From: Chitinophagales bacterium
GTDB taxonomy: Bacteria; Bacteroidota; Bacteroidia; Chitinophagales; Saprospiraceae
Assembly (NCBI GenBank): GCA_017303475.1
Contig: JAFLBO010000016.1
Coordinates: forward strand, 1-64,000
Length of the DNA stretch: 64,000 nt
Direction of reading: 5' to 3'
Shown here: positions 50,201 through 60,500 of the stretch, one piece after another
How positions within the stretch are numbered: position 1 is the first letter of the stretch
Layout of the letters: every line of letters starts with the position of its first letter
The notes under the pieces: model-generated
Databases searched by the model: none
What the model saw: only the letters and a program-made list of their open reading frames with translations
Told to the model about the DNA's origin: nothing
Position numbers and translations under genes: made by a program

Positions 50201-53200
50201 TTTCCAATGTAACGAACAACCCAATTGCGTATAATTTACTGATTTTCAACGGAGACGGCTCAAATGCAACCACACCTTATATATTACCGGTTGCTGCAGG
50301 AATTTTGGCTAATCCTTCTGTTCAACCCACTATTGCAGATTTAGACAGAAACGGCGTTCCGGAACTTTTGGTAACCAGTAGCGATGGGTTGGTGCGAGTC
50401 TACTCGGGATTTAATCCCAATACAAGTCCTTGCATGTCCCAATGGGCTATTTCTGACCAACCAGCAAAAAGTCCTGCTTCCCGGGTATCTGTGGCTGATT
50501 TTAACGAAGATGGAACGTCCGAAATCTACTGTGGCAATCAGGTTTTTCAACTCAACATTGTCAACCCTTCAGTTCCGATTCTGTCACTTGTATTGAACGG
50601 AACCGGTGCTCAGGGAAATTTTGCCAACCAAAACAACGGACTGACACAAAACTCCAGCGCAGCAGACCTGCTTACAGTGGCAGAGTGTAATGGAGATCCT
50701 GATTGCAGAGGACTTGAAATTGCAGCTGGTTACCAGATTTATTCTGTGGATTTGGATCCGACTGATGGTGATGGTCTTGAAATCAAGGTGCAAAGAGATC
50801 TACATCAACTTGATCCCGGAAGCTTTTATCAGGATGGATATACTACCATTGCCGACATCAATCTGGATGGTGAAGCTGACATTTTGGTTAGCGGTGTGAG
50901 GAATAATGCAACCGGAGGGTTCTATGCGTGGAATAAAAATGGATTGGTGCATAACTTTATCCACAACTCCTTTGGCAAAATGAACGGCATGATTTGCATA
51001 GCTGAGGTATTTAATGATCAATCAGCCGGATATACGCAAAACTATCCTGAAATAATACTTAGTCAGCCTTCAGGACTGGTCTGTACCAATATTCAAAAAG
51101 CCCAGGATATGCCGGCACAGCCATTTTGGTGGCAATTACCTATTGCAGATCCAACAGGCTCCTCAGGAACGAGCGCATTTGACTTCAACGGTGACGGATT
51201 ATTGGAATTGGTACATCGAGACCAGAACAGCTTGCGGGTAATATATGGTGGTCCTGCCCCTTACCCCGTTGGCGTAGATGCAGATAGACAATGGTATAAA
51301 GCCCAGGGAGGTAGTATTACAAAGGATGAATACCCTGTAATAGCTGATGTGAACATGGATGGCCATGCAGACATTTTAGTTACCGGATATACTACCGGCA
51401 TTGGAGGCAATCCACCTCCCATCGATTCCCGTGGCACGTTGAGGGTGTATCAATCTGCTGGGATACCCTGGAGACCAGCAAGGGCACTTTGGCACCAGTT
51501 TCATTATTTCGGGTTAAACATAGCTGACAATCTGTGTGTGCCCAAAAACCAACAAAAGCACTGGCTTGACATGAATGGTCTGACCGACCGGCCATACAAC
51601 AGTCAGTTGACACAAATTTCCTCTCTAAATCCAGATGAAAGCTTTCAGGTTTCTGCGTCTGATCTGGTTGGTCAGGTAGATTCTGTAGTTTGTCAAACAG
51701 ACAGTTTCCGTTTGCATATCACACTTTGTAATCAGGGAATAGCCCCAATCGGGCAGGGGATACCGATAACGATTTATACAAGCAATCCCTTGGTTACAGC
51801 CGCAACCTTATTGACGGCGCCGATATTCTTACAGGAAATCATTCCTGCGGGGCAATGCCAGAGTTTGACATTACATATACCGGCCCTAATGAATACCAGC
51901 TTATACCTGGTGGTTAATGATAACGGATCGCTTACTACTCCTTACCAATGGAGTACAGATTTTCCATCTTCAACTCATTTGGAATGTGATTACAGCAATA
52001 ACCTGGATACATTTATTTTACAGAGTGAAACGCCACAACTAGATCTTGGGCCAGATTTTTCCCTGTGTAAAAATTCAGTAATTGAACTTTCTGCAACCCC
52101 AGGTTTTCAGCGATATCGTTGGCAGGATGGCAAAAACACACCTGATTTTACGGCTTATCAGCCAGGTAAATATTGGGTCGATGCCTTTGATGCCTGTGGA
52201 TTAAAACAAACCGATACCGTTATCATCCAGCTAAATGCCATCGATACCCTGAATTTGCCTGCACAGTTATCCATTTGCTCAGGAGATAGTGTGCATCTGG
52301 AGGCTAACGGATTTACAGAATACACATGGTCGCCAGCAGATAAGTTAAGTTGTTCAAATTGTAAAGAAGTGACTCTTTCGCCTGAGCAATCTATGGTTGT
52401 TTATGTTACTGCCAAAGAAGGTATTTGTTTTGTAACGGATTCAGTACAAGTAAACGTCAGTGCATTACCTGACATAACTTTGAGCCCTACACATGGATGG
52501 TGTGGCATGCCAGCGGTTATTTCCACATCTGTACTCGGCAACGATCCATTTCAATTTGCCTGGAATAATGGCAGCACAGAGCAGCACTTAACTACCCAGA
52601 CTGAGGGGACTTACACTGTTAATGTGACAGATCAAAACAATTGCAAGTCGAGCGCAGAAACGACCGTTTTCATTCAACCTGCATTGATACTGGACGCAGC
52701 ATTTACCTGGCCTGAGTGTGCTAATGAGACTAATGGCACCATTGACCTAATTATTGAAAGTGGTGAGTTGCCTGTAAGTTTTATTTGGTCTAACAACGCT
52801 ACCACAGAAGATCTTCAGCAGTTGGGTAGTGGGCAATACAGCGTGGAGGCAATTGATGCAAACGGATGTACAGCAGTTCATTCGGTTACCATTATAGAAC
52901 CACCTTTATTAACACTAGCTATTCAAATTGCACCTTTAATTTGCCCAGGCGACAGTGGCTTGCTGACTGCTGTTGTAAACGGCGGCGTCCCACCATTGCA
53001 ATTTAACTGGTCTGGTGGGGCAACCACACAAAACCTAATGACCAACGTACCAGGGCCATACCATTTAACTATAACAGACTCATTGGGTTGTACCGTAAGC
53101 CAAACTCAAACCTTCCAGCCTATATCACCTTTTTCTTGCATATTGGCTTCAGACTCCGTATCCTGTTACGGAGGGGCAGATGGTAGCATTACAGTACTTT

Positions 53201-53907
53201 CTGCCCAAGGCGGAACTGGCAATCTTGAATTTTCTCTGGATAATCAGCACTTTGGAGTGAACCTTCACATGACAGACCTGGTTGCAGGTCCGTATCAACT
53301 GTATCTGAAAGACAGTAAGGGGTGTTTGGATTCCTTTATGGTAGAGGTAGGGCAACCTGAACTCTGGCAATTACAAATATCGGGCGATGTAAGGGTTTTG
53401 CAGGGCGATAGTGTGTACCTGCACGCAGAAGTTATTTCAGAACCACAGAGTAATTTTGATATTAGTTGGCAGGCAAATGGCGCTTTTATGGCACAGGACG
53501 AATGGGATATTAGATATCCTATCTTCCAAAATACGGTTTTTGAAGTATTAGTGGAGGATGCAAATGGTTGTAAAAAAACCGAATCCTGGTTAGTGGAGTC
53601 AGATGCAATTCACAAGGTTTATGCTCCAAATATCATAGCCCCTGACAAGCCTGGTAATGCGAATCAACATTTCTTGTTATTCACGGATGCAAGTGCGGAG
53701 GAAGTGGTTTACCTGCTCATTTTTGATCGTTGGGGTAATCAGGTATTTGCCAGGGATCATTTTTCAGCCAATGAAATTTCCTATGGGTGGGATGGCACAT
53801 TCCGTGGGCAGCTTGTATTGCCGGGTGTTTATGTATGGTCGGCGCTGGTATTGTTCAGGGATGGTACTGTTCAAAACTTTCGTGGAGACGTGAGTGTTTT
53901 GCGCTAA
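47224..53907 (+). CDS. Giant secreted M43 metalloprotease with FG-GAP and SprB repeats and T9SS tail
   Basis: A 2,227-residue protein, the largest in the window. The start ATG at 47224 gives a signal peptide (MTLNLIRLCLPFILIIPYSV); an in-frame TTG at 47182 is rejected. The M43 protease domain has HEAGHYLGLYH at 218-228, the same position as in the 14224-19635 paralogue. Two PKD-like domains (about 325-495) and a beta-propeller-like region follow. An aspartate motif NELDDDLDGLTDCFDTDCP lies near 925, then five FG-GAP/VCBS calcium repeats (DLDRNGVPELL, DFNEDGTSEIY, DINLDGEADIL, DFNGDGLLELV, DVNMDGHADIL), Ig-like modules, SprB repeats (FAWNNG, FIWSNNA, FNWSGG) and a C-terminal CHU_C domain (FDRWGNQVFARDHF, GWDGTFRG). 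Probably surface-anchored. Confidence 0.9.
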   Translation: MTLNLIRLCLPFILIIPYSVFCQNPSGFVCGFEASSDTQIQTFEQQIQKYLARHPNQAEKPIFPAPYVIPVVVHIIHDNGPENIPDSRVIAAINHLNDGFAAQGYFAGQGSTMNTQIQFCLAAKDPNGQATIGITRNQSALTNLVLENDDINLKDINRWKPNDYLNIWVVNDINSLSFGPGIAGYAFFPSAHGLPQDGIVCEAKYFGLSSAEDALLIHEAGHYLGLYHTFEGGCTNNDCTIDGDRVCDTPPDMATHTACPFNSCVTDVAPGSPFSGDVDDLTANFLDYSPFPCYQSFTAGQTDRMHGTLETARKSLLQSTACLGPCSQLFMAAFTPSTTSAILGQPITFTNNSVNATQFTWFDNGVIFSQQEHPTYIFNTLGVHHIVLDITNNDPNCLATTGLLIQVSCNIQAAFSPDQLVATEGSSVHFSNQTTGGGVDTYEWNINGQVVSATTDLDYLFTNPGFYTITLTGSNAFCQHSSSIQITITSTCGLTPEPGKVAYTGVQKLFQPRELAILPDGSILQVGEHFQRPMITRWDANGNLVWNREASIDGTVTQIVPTLDGKFLITGDLNNEMFLATMDENGNVLWSKTFRFTQELGFKSQRSFEVMAVNPDGTFGFLHRDDSSTIATYLTKFTTDGNLIWSTKLYNLELAGSLRIAEDGSGDFVFAGHDLGIISGGGLFYCIVDQNGNLKTARKHRCPAFPLKWLQNFGLGIHKNGDYTLFYTEGDVSFPNSIRKFMARFTPDGTQIWGYQFTLPNSEKYKRCFIRQLPDEKGFVLIDSRTDASFNTLGDWLERMDTAGQVLWTRDIGDTPANDFWGMPPIYDSGKLRSVHCDFFNFELEVLNVYDSNRPMTCAPILNNLELTTPVTFSTNNTNIYAATKIVPIEDIPLVLANVALQKREVCTYAAACPENCANELDDDLDGLTDCFDTDCPCFTKDTTCKVTPPRTFDAQLNWESAASGVSVTSVPIAGNLNPGQDSLPEIVLLEGISNVTNNPIAYNLLIFNGDGSNATTPYILPVAAGILANPSVQPTIADLDRNGVPELLVTSSDGLVRVYSGFNPNTSPCMSQWAISDQPAKSPASRVSVADFNEDGTSEIYCGNQVFQLNIVNPSVPILSLVLNGTGAQGNFANQNNGLTQNSSAADLLTVAECNGDPDCRGLEIAAGYQIYSVDLDPTDGDGLEIKVQRDLHQLDPGSFYQDGYTTIADINLDGEADILVSGVRNNATGGFYAWNKNGLVHNFIHNSFGKMNGMICIAEVFNDQSAGYTQNYPEIILSQPSGLVCTNIQKAQDMPAQPFWWQLPIADPTGSSGTSAFDFNGDGLLELVHRDQNSLRVIYGGPAPYPVGVDADRQWYKAQGGSITKDEYPVIADVNMDGHADILVTGYTTGIGGNPPPIDSRGTLRVYQSAGIPWRPARALWHQFHYFGLNIADNLCVPKNQQKHWLDMNGLTDRPYNSQLTQISSLNPDESFQVSASDLVGQVDSVVCQTDSFRLHITLCNQGIAPIGQGIPITIYTSNPLVTAATLLTAPIFLQEIIPAGQCQSLTLHIPALMNTSLYLVVNDNGSLTTPYQWSTDFPSSTHLECDYSNNLDTFILQSETPQLDLGPDFSLCKNSVIELSATPGFQRYRWQDGKNTPDFTAYQPGKYWVDAFDACGLKQTDTVIIQLNAIDTLNLPAQLSICSGDSVHLEANGFTEYTWSPADKLSCSNCKEVTLSPEQSMVVYVTAKEGICFVTDSVQVNVSALPDITLSPTHGWCGMPAVISTSVLGNDPFQFAWNNGSTEQHLTTQTEGTYTVNVTDQNNCKSSAETTVFIQPALILDAAFTWPECANETNGTIDLIIESGELPVSFIWSNNATTEDLQQLGSGQYSVEAIDANGCTAVHSVTIIEPPLLTLAIQIAPLICPGDSGLLTAVVNGGVPPLQFNWSGGATTQNLMTNVPGPYHLTITDSLGCTVSQTQTFQPISPFSCILASDSVSCYGGADGSITVLSAQGGTGNLEFSLDNQHFGVNLHMTDLVAGPYQLYLKDSKGCLDSFMVEVGQPELWQLQISGDVRVLQGDSVYLHAEVISEPQSNFDISWQANGAFMAQDEWDIRYPIFQNTVFEVLVEDANGCKKTESWLVESDAIHKVYAPNIIAPDKPGNANQHFLLFTDASAEEVVYLLIFDRWGNQVFARDHFSANEISYGWDGTFRGQLVLPGVYVWSALVLFRDGTVQNFRGDVSVLR

Positions 53908-53932
53908 ACCCGTTAAAATCTTTCCTTTTCAC

Positions 53933-53964
53933 TTGGAAAATAGCACAAAATCGTGCTACCTTTG
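53933..53964 (+). promoter_or_regulatory. Promoter of the rpsL-rpsG operon with an operator-like dyad
   Basis: TTG at 53933-53935 and TACCTTTG at 53957-53964, spaced 21 bases, fit the Bacteroidota consensus. A perfect dyad TAGCAC-N6-GTGCTA (53941-53958) overlaps the spacer and the first bases of the -7 element, which could be a repressor site. Confidence 0.6.
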
Positions 53965-53996
53965 CCTCCGCTTTTGAAAGAGGGGGCATTTTTTAT
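53964..53996 (+). promoter_or_regulatory. Leader hairpin with T-rich tail before rpsL
   Basis: A stem pairs 53964-53969 with 53982-53987 (one G-U pair) and continues inside as CTT/AAG, followed by ATTTTTTATT. It looks like a terminator or attenuator at the very start of the str-operon leader. It could instead belong to the end of the M43 protease transcript. Confidence 0.4.
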
Positions 53997-54050
53997 TCCC
54001 TTTTTCATTGATTTTGAACGAGTTATCTCATTTTCACTTAAAATAACGGT

Positions 54051-54425
54051 ATGCCAACCATCAATCAACTTGTGCGGAAAAGCCGCGAAAAGGTGGAGTA
54101 TGCGAGCAAGAGCCGAGCGCTCAATGCCAGCCCGCAGAAGCGCGGCGTATGCACCCGTGTGTACACCACGACGCCGAAAAAGCCGAACTCCGCACTCCGT
54201 AAAGTAGCCAAGGTACGCCTCGTAAATGGTATCGAGGTGATCTGCTACATCCCGGGTGAAGGCCACAACCTTCAGGAACACTCCATCGTACTCGTACGCG
54301 GCGGTCGTGTAAAAGACCTGCCGGGTGTGCGTTACACCATTGTACGCGGCGCGCTTGACACCGCCGGTGTGCAGAAACGGAACAAGAGCCGTTCCAAATA
54401 CGGCACCAAGCGTCCGAAGAAATAA
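54051..54425 (+). CDS. rpsL: 30S ribosomal protein S12
   Basis: A 124-residue S12 of the ribosomal decoding centre. [14 protein letters not shown] opens as usual, [17 protein letters not shown] contains the streptomycin-target lysine, and the segment [20 protein letters not shown] with [20 protein letters not shown] is nearly invariant across bacteria. The lysine in TPKKPNSA is present, so the gene looks streptomycin-sensitive at that site. First gene of the str operon; rpsG follows after 30 bases. Confidence 0.98.
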   Translation: MPTINQLVRKSREKVEYASKSRALNASPQKRGVCTRVYTTTPKKPNSALRKVAKVRLVNGIEVICYIPGEGHNLQEHSIVLVRGGRVKDLPGVRYTIVRGALDTAGVQKRNKSRSKYGTKRPKK

Positions 54426-54455
54426 TTTCCTTAAACACATTCACCTTATTATACA

Positions 54456-54926
54456 ATGCGTAAGCACAAACCGAAACCTCGAGTATTGGCCGCCGATCCG
54501 CGTTATAACGACACGATGGTAACACGTTTCGTGAATAACCTGATGTGGGACGGCAAGAAGAGCGTTGCGTTCAGCATTTTTTATGATGCATTGGACATCG
54601 TAAAAAACCGCACCAACGAGGACGAGCTGCAAGTGTGGAAAAAAGCACTCAACAACGTTATGCCACAAGTGGAAGTACGCAGCCGTCGTGTAGGCGGTTC
54701 TACTTTCCAGATTCCAACAGAACTTCCTGCTAACCGCAAGATCTCTATTGGCATCAAGTGGATGATTAAATACGCCCGCGCCCGCAGTGGCAAAGGCATG
54801 GCCGAAAAACTCGCTGCCGAAGTAATGGCTGCTGCCAAAGGCGAAGGCAACGCGGTAAAAAAACGCGAAGACGTACACAAAATGGCAGAAGCAAACCGCG
54901 CTTTTGCACACTTCCGTGGACGTTAA
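54456..54926 (+). CDS. rpsG: 30S ribosomal protein S7
   Basis: A 156-residue S7, the 16S rRNA 3'-domain assembly primer. Marks: [49 protein letters not shown] (quoted in part: [18 protein letters not shown]) and [19 protein letters not shown] at the end. Length and order after rpsL are standard. In E. coli S7 represses its own operon by binding mRNA; whether the hairpin at 54948-55000 takes part here is unknown. Confidence 0.98.
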   Translation: MRKHKPKPRVLAADPRYNDTMVTRFVNNLMWDGKKSVAFSIFYDALDIVKNRTNEDELQVWKKALNNVMPQVEVRSRRVGGSTFQIPTELPANRKISIGIKWMIKYARARSGKGMAEKLAAEVMAAAKGEGNAVKKREDVHKMAEANRAFAHFRGR

Positions 54927-54947
54927 GCCAGGCCGATCCTACGCTCT

Positions 54948-55000
54948 ACCGCCGAACATTGCAAACCCGATCCTTTTTCGGGAAAGCACTGTTCGGCGGT
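54948..55000 (+). terminator. Structured rpsG-fusA spacer, likely terminator or regulatory hairpin
   Basis: A perfect 11-bp outer stem, ACCGCCGAACA (54948-54958) with TGTTCGGCGGT (54990-55000), encloses an inner hairpin CCCGA (54966-54970) with TCGGG (54978-54982). GTTTTTAG follows a few bases later. It starts 22 bases after the rpsG stop in the 273-bp spacer, which is long for a str operon, so fusA may be separately controlled. Confidence 0.6.
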
Positions 55001-55199
55001 ATCCGCGTTTTTAGAGGTTTTGATGGCAGGCTAACCAAAGCTCACCTCAAAATTTTCCTCAAAAACATCGGGTTTACACAAAATTAACCTACAGGAAAAA
55101 AGTACTTTTTAGCCAATAAACGATACTTTGTTCCGAATAGCCGTATAAACCCAAAATTCTCATTCATTTTTCTTCACACATTCAATAAAGTAAAAAGTC

Positions 55200-57332
55200 A
55201 TGGCAACGGACCTTCGGTTTACCCGGAATATTGGTATCGCCGCCCACATTGACGCGGGCAAAACGACTTTCACCGAGCGTACGCTCTTCTATACCGGTGT
55301 TAACCACAAAATCGGTGAGGTGCACGAAGGCGCCGCAACGATGGACTGGATGGAACAGGAGCAGGAACGCGGTATTACCATCACCTCCGCTGCAACTAAA
55401 TGCCAGTGGACGGTAGAAGGACAAAAATACGATTTCAACATCATTGACACTCCAGGTCACGTAGACTTTACCGTAGAAGTAAACCGCTCTCTGCGCGTAC
55501 TCGACGGTCTGGTGTTCCTTTTCTCCGCTGTAGACGGCGTAGAACCTCAGTCTGAAACCAACTGGCGTCTGGCCGACAACTACCGTGTACCACGTATCGG
55601 CTTCGTAAACAAAATGGACCGCGCCGGTTCTGACTTTATGATGGTAGTGAAGGACATGAAAGCGAAGTTGGGCGCTAATGCCATTCCGCTCCAGGTGCCA
55701 ATCGGCGCCGAGCACAACTTCAAAGGTGTTGTGGATCTCGTAACCGGTAAAGCTATCGTTTGGAACGAACACGACCAGGGCATGACCTACACGGAAGTTC
55801 CGATTCCGGACGACTTAAAAGAAACGGTTCAGGAACTTCGTCAACAACTCGTTGAAGAAGTTGCATCTTATGATGACAACCTTTTGGAGAAATTCTTCGA
55901 CGATCCAGACAGCATCACCGTAGAAGAAATGCGTGCAGCTGTACGTGCAGCCGTTTGCGATCTGAAAATGACGCCGGTAATGTGCGGTTCTGCCTTCAAA
56001 AACAAAGGCGTACAGGCTTGTCTCGACGCTGCCTGCTACTTCCTGCCTTCTCCGATCGACATCGAAGCGGTTAAAGGTACTGATCCAAAAACAGATCAGG
56101 AAGTAGAGCGCAAACCGTCTGTGGATGATCCATTCACTGCACTGGCATTCAAAATTGCTACCGACCCATTCGTAGGTCGCCTGTGCTTTATCCGCGTTTA
56201 CTCTGGTAAACTGGATGCAGGTTCCTATGTATTGAATACACGTACCAACGACAAAGAGCGTATCAGCCGTTTGTACCAAATGCACGCCAATAAACAAAAC
56301 CCGATCGACTCTGTGGAAGCAGGCGATATCGCGGCAGCAGTTGGTTTTAAAGACATCCGTACCGGCGATACCCTTTCCGATGTGAACCACCCGATCGTTC
56401 TCGAATCTATGGTGTTCCCGGAACCGGTAATCGGTTTGGCAGTTGAGCCAAAAACACAGAAAGACCTGGACAAGCTGGGTATGGCCCTCAACAAACTGGC
56501 TGAGGAAGATCCAACTTTCCGCGTACGTTACGACGAAGACACCAACCAGACAGTAATTTCCGGTATGGGTGAGCTTCACCTTGAGATCATCGTTGACCGT
56601 CTGCGTCGCGAATTCAAGGTTGAGTGCAACCAGGGTGCTCCTCAGGTAAACTACAAAGAGGCTCTGACCAAAACTACTTCTCACCGCGAGCGCTTGAAAA
56701 AGCAAACCGGTGGTTCCGGTCTCTTCGCAGATATGGAATTCGAACTCGGACCTGCTGATGAGGATTTCCTGAACAGCGAAGACTTCAAGAGCGGCAAGAA
56801 AAAACTGCAGTTCGAGTGGGCTATCGTGGGTGGTGCTATCGACAAGAACTACCAAAAGCCAATCATGGATGGTTTCAACCAGATGATGAGCAATGGTATT
56901 CTGGCCGGTTACAACATTGATTCCATGAAAGTACGCGTTACCGACGGTAGCATGCACGCAGTGGACTCCAAGCCTATCGCATTCGAATTGTGTGCGAAAG
57001 AAGGTTTCCGCGCAGCTGCTCCGGCTACCAAGCCACAAATCATGGAGCCAATCATGAAGCTGGAGGTAATCACTCCGGAAGAATATGTTGGTCCGGTTAT
57101 CGGTGACTTGAACCGTCGTCGTGGTCTGCCGAAAGGTCAGGAAACCCGTATGGGCGGTGCAGTAGCTATCCAGGCTGAAGTACCTCTGTCTGAAATGTTT
57201 GGTTATGTTACTCAACTGCGTACACTGACCTCCGGTCGTGCTTCCAGCACCATGGAATTCAGCCACTACGCTCCACCACCGGAAAGCGTTTCTAAAGCAG
57301 TAATTGAAGCTGCAAAAGGTGGCAAAGCGTAA
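55200..57332 (+). CDS. fusA: Translation elongation factor G
   Basis: A 710-residue EF-G, the GTPase that drives translocation. G1 is [10 protein letters not shown]2 includes [10 protein letters not shown]3 is DTPGHVDF and G4 is [10 protein letters not shown], all in the first 150 residues. Domains II-V follow at normal length ([25 protein letters not shown], the domain IV tip near [14 protein letters not shown], and domain [16 protein letters not shown]). Acidic codon-rich insertions make it slightly longer than E. coli EF-G, as is common in this phylum. A possible promoter (GATACTTTG at about 55122-55130) lies upstream. It ends 28 bases before a good terminator. Confidence 0.97.
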   Translation: MATDLRFTRNIGIAAHIDAGKTTFTERTLFYTGVNHKIGEVHEGAATMDWMEQEQERGITITSAATKCQWTVEGQKYDFNIIDTPGHVDFTVEVNRSLRVLDGLVFLFSAVDGVEPQSETNWRLADNYRVPRIGFVNKMDRAGSDFMMVVKDMKAKLGANAIPLQVPIGAEHNFKGVVDLVTGKAIVWNEHDQGMTYTEVPIPDDLKETVQELRQQLVEEVASYDDNLLEKFFDDPDSITVEEMRAAVRAAVCDLKMTPVMCGSAFKNKGVQACLDAACYFLPSPIDIEAVKGTDPKTDQEVERKPSVDDPFTALAFKIATDPFVGRLCFIRVYSGKLDAGSYVLNTRTNDKERISRLYQMHANKQNPIDSVEAGDIAAAVGFKDIRTGDTLSDVNHPIVLESMVFPEPVIGLAVEPKTQKDLDKLGMALNKLAEEDPTFRVRYDEDTNQTVISGMGELHLEIIVDRLRREFKVECNQGAPQVNYKEALTKTTSHRERLKKQTGGSGLFADMEFELGPADEDFLNSEDFKSGKKKLQFEWAIVGGAIDKNYQKPIMDGFNQMMSNGILAGYNIDSMKVRVTDGSMHAVDSKPIAFELCAKEGFRAAAPATKPQIMEPIMKLEVITPEEYVGPVIGDLNRRRGLPKGQETRMGGAVAIQAEVPLSEMFGYVTQLRTLTSGRASSTMEFSHYAPPPESVSKAVIEAAKGGKA

Positions 57333-57360
57333 TTGATACCTTAGACACACAAACATTGCT

Positions 57361-57386
57361 TGTTGGACCTCAATCCAACATTTTAT
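57361..57386 (+). terminator. Intrinsic terminator of fusA
   Basis: A perfect 7-bp stem TGTTGGA (57361-57367) with TCCAACA (57374-57380) is followed by TTTTAT. Confidence 0.75.
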
Positions 57387-57390
57387 ACAT

Positions 57391-57422
57391 CCCCCCGGTC
57401 ATGCATTTGCGTGGCCGGGGGG
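57391..57422. terminator. Second GC-rich hairpin after fusA
   Basis: Eleven paired bases, CCCCCCGGTCA (57391-57401) with TGGCCGGGGGG (57412-57422), and a 10-base loop. It has no T-run, so it may be a back-up terminator or a stable mRNA 3' end. Confidence 0.55.
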
Positions 57423-57432
57423 GGTTGCTATA

Positions 57433-57475
57433 ATGTCACGGCTAACGCCGTTGGGCGGCGGCTGCGCCGCTGCGG
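57433..57475 (+). repeat. REP-like element, copy 1
   Basis: ATGTCACGGCTAACGCCGTT (57433-57452) is followed by a GC-rich inverted tail (GGGCGGCGGCTGCGCCGC). Identical or near-identical copies lie at 61714 and 61775 (reverse orientation) and at 61850 and 61901 (same orientation). It occupies the middle of the 261-bp gap before the CotH gene; the rest of that gap shows nothing recognisable. Confidence 0.9.
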
Positions 57476-57593
57476 TGGGGTTGTGTCTGTGGGTGGCATT
57501 TTTTGCCCTGCAGGGATCTTTTCATTGTAGTATTATTGCGCAATATTTAGCTCAAGCTACTGACCAGGAAAGTGGCTTTCACCCTTATTGTCT

Positions 57594-60500
57594 ATGAAAA
57601 ATACCCTGCTCGCAATAATTGCGTGGTTGCTTACCTGTATCCAGGTCAATGCACAAACCATTTTCCTTAATGAAGGATCCAACAGAAATTACAACACTGT
57701 AGCAGATGAAAACGGTGAATATCCTGATTGGATTGAATTGTATAACCCGGGTCCGGACACGGTTTCTTTGCTCAATTACCGACTTTCTGACCGGCTGAAT
57801 AAACCCGATATGTGGCAGTTCCCCAATGTGGTGCTGGCGCCTAATGAATACAAGGTCATTTTTTGCAGCGGTAAAAATCGCGCGCCTATCACCTTGTTCA
57901 AACAAGTGCATAATACCGGCACTTTTACCCCGGTGATAGGCTGGAATGAACACCTTTTTACCGATTCCATTTATTGGGACGGTGTTTCAAACCTGCTTAT
58001 TAACACCTGTTCCTACAACAATGCCGGGTACACCGTAAACTCGGTATTTAACCAAAGCAGCACCTCTTTCTACTCTTCTTCCTTCACCTTTAACGACGGC
58101 AGTGAGTTTGCCTGTGGCGCGCCATTTGGCAACCGGGCAAAAATGCGACCAAACATGCGTATCAATCAGGTGGTAATAGGCAGCGGGAGTGTCCAAAATT
58201 CCCCGTACGATTACCCCGCACCTTATGGCAACTGGTATTGGGCATCGCGACATCAATTCCTGGTGCGGGCCGATGAGTTGATTGCCGCCGGATTGACTCC
58301 CGGATACATTACCAGCCTTGCTTTTGATGTAGCCTGGACAGATCCGAATATTGTGTATACCTACGTGGATTTCAACATAAAATTGACACAAGACACTAGC
58401 CTATCAATTGATTTCCAACAAATTAGCTCATCGCTGAATCTCCATACTAATTTCAGACTCTCAACGGAAGGCGATACTGTTTATCTGTTCAAGCCCGACG
58501 CACAACTTGCCGGCAGCCTGTTGGTAAACTCCAAAAATCTGGACAACAGTAATGGCAGTTTTCCAGACTCATCTAATAACCTGGTCATTTTTGCGCCGCC
58601 TACCCCCGGACAAAGCAACAATCAGTCTGAAACGTTTCTGGGTTACCTTCAGCCCCCGGTTATTGAAACGCCTGCCGGTTTGTATAATAACATCATTACC
58701 ACCAGCATTACAAACCCAAATGGCAGCAATTCCGTTGTCAGATACACCCTGGATGGCAGCGATCCGGACGAAAACGACCCAATTTTTGAGGGGACTCCCA
58801 TTACCATTTATTATTCAGCAATGTTAAAGGCAAGGGCCTTCCAGGCAGGTATTTTGCCCAGTAAAATAGTGGCTTCAAGCTACTTGTTGGGTATTAACCA
58901 TACCACCCCTATCCTCTCCGTTACTACCCAAAAGGATAACCTGTACGGCCCCAATGGTATTTTTGATAACTGGTGGACCGACTGGGAAAAAGCAGCTCAT
59001 GTTGATTATTTTGACCTGCAAGACACCCATCGGCTGGTCATTTCCCAGCAGGTAGCCATGCAGATGGACGGAGGCGCTGGCGGCAGCCGATTCCAACCCC
59101 AGCACTCCTTTCAAATCAACTTTGCACATTCTGCACTGGGCGACGGGCCGGTAGAGCACACTTTTATTCCAACCAAACCCAAACACACCAATTACGACAA
59201 AATATACCTGCGCAACGGCAGTAATCTATTCCTTTGGTATCCCTACAAAGATGCCTGTGCTGTGGAAGCCATGGGGGAGGCAACCAATAATTATTATAGT
59301 GGCTGGAGACCGGTCAGTGTGTACATCAATGGCAACTATTTTGGCTTGTATGAACTGCGGGAAAAATTTGACGATAGTTTCTTCAAAGCCGAAGATGATT
59401 GCGATAAAGACTCCATCGATATTTTATCGCTCAGTTTTTGGTACAGTAGCGTATTGAGGGCTGTTGAAGGTTCAACCGATGGTTTTTACACCGCCATGGA
59501 AGCTTTTGACAATCTGAATCCGGCAGATTCCACTTTCTGGGAGCAAACAGATCGCCTGTTCGACATGAAATATTACCATGATTACATCATTGCAGAATCA
59601 TGGGTTGGGAACAGAGACTGGCCAGGCAATAACATCAAAATTTACCGCTCTGATAAAACCAATTTCAGCTGGCGGTATTGCATCCAGGATTTCGAGCTCG
59701 CCCTGGCGCCGGGTGGTTGGACCTCTGTTTACGACAATCCGATCCAGTTTTTGCAGGATATAGACATCAATAACCCCTATGTAAGGGTCTGGAAACGCGG
59801 CATGGAAAATCCCAAATTCCGAAACTATTTCATTAACCGGTTTGCCGACCTGATGAATACAGCCTACCTGCCCGATTTATTGACCCGGGTGGAACAGCGC
59901 ATGTACGAGCAAACGGTGGTGGAAATGCCCAAACTATATGCCCGATGGGGAAATCCGAACGACATCCCCGGGCAAATGGCTGCATTTACCGACAATCACC
60001 TCGTGTATCAAAATAGTCTGACGGAACGCAGCCCATTGGTGCGCGATTTTATACAAAATAACCTGGGTCTGAATGGACAGGTTGAAGTGACCCTGGATGT
60101 ATTCCCGGCCGAAGCAGGCAGAATAACCCTGAACACCATCACCCCTGGCCCTCTGCCCTGGAGCGGCATATACTTCGATGGCAATGAGATCAGCATGACC
60201 GCCATTCCGGAGCCCGGTTATGCCTTTTTGTACTGGGATACCAACGAAATTCTGATGGCTGTAGATACCCATGCAACCATTGTGGTGAATGCCAACCAAA
60301 GCACCCTTTTCCGGGCGGTATTTGCCCCAACCGGCTTCCAGGGACGTATGGCTATCAGTGAATTGCATTACCACCCTGACAGCACCCGGAATTCCGACGA
60401 CTGGCTTGAGCTGTTGAACTATGGTAATGGAGCGCTGGATATTTCAGGCTGGCGCCTCACCGACGGCAATCCAGTGAACAATTTCAGTTTCCCGCAGGGC

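Noticed and set aside
55815-57356. 513-residue open frame on the minus strand
   Set aside because: It is antisense to fusA, whose plus-strand protein is fully conserved. Codon bias of a highly expressed gene keeps the opposite frame open.
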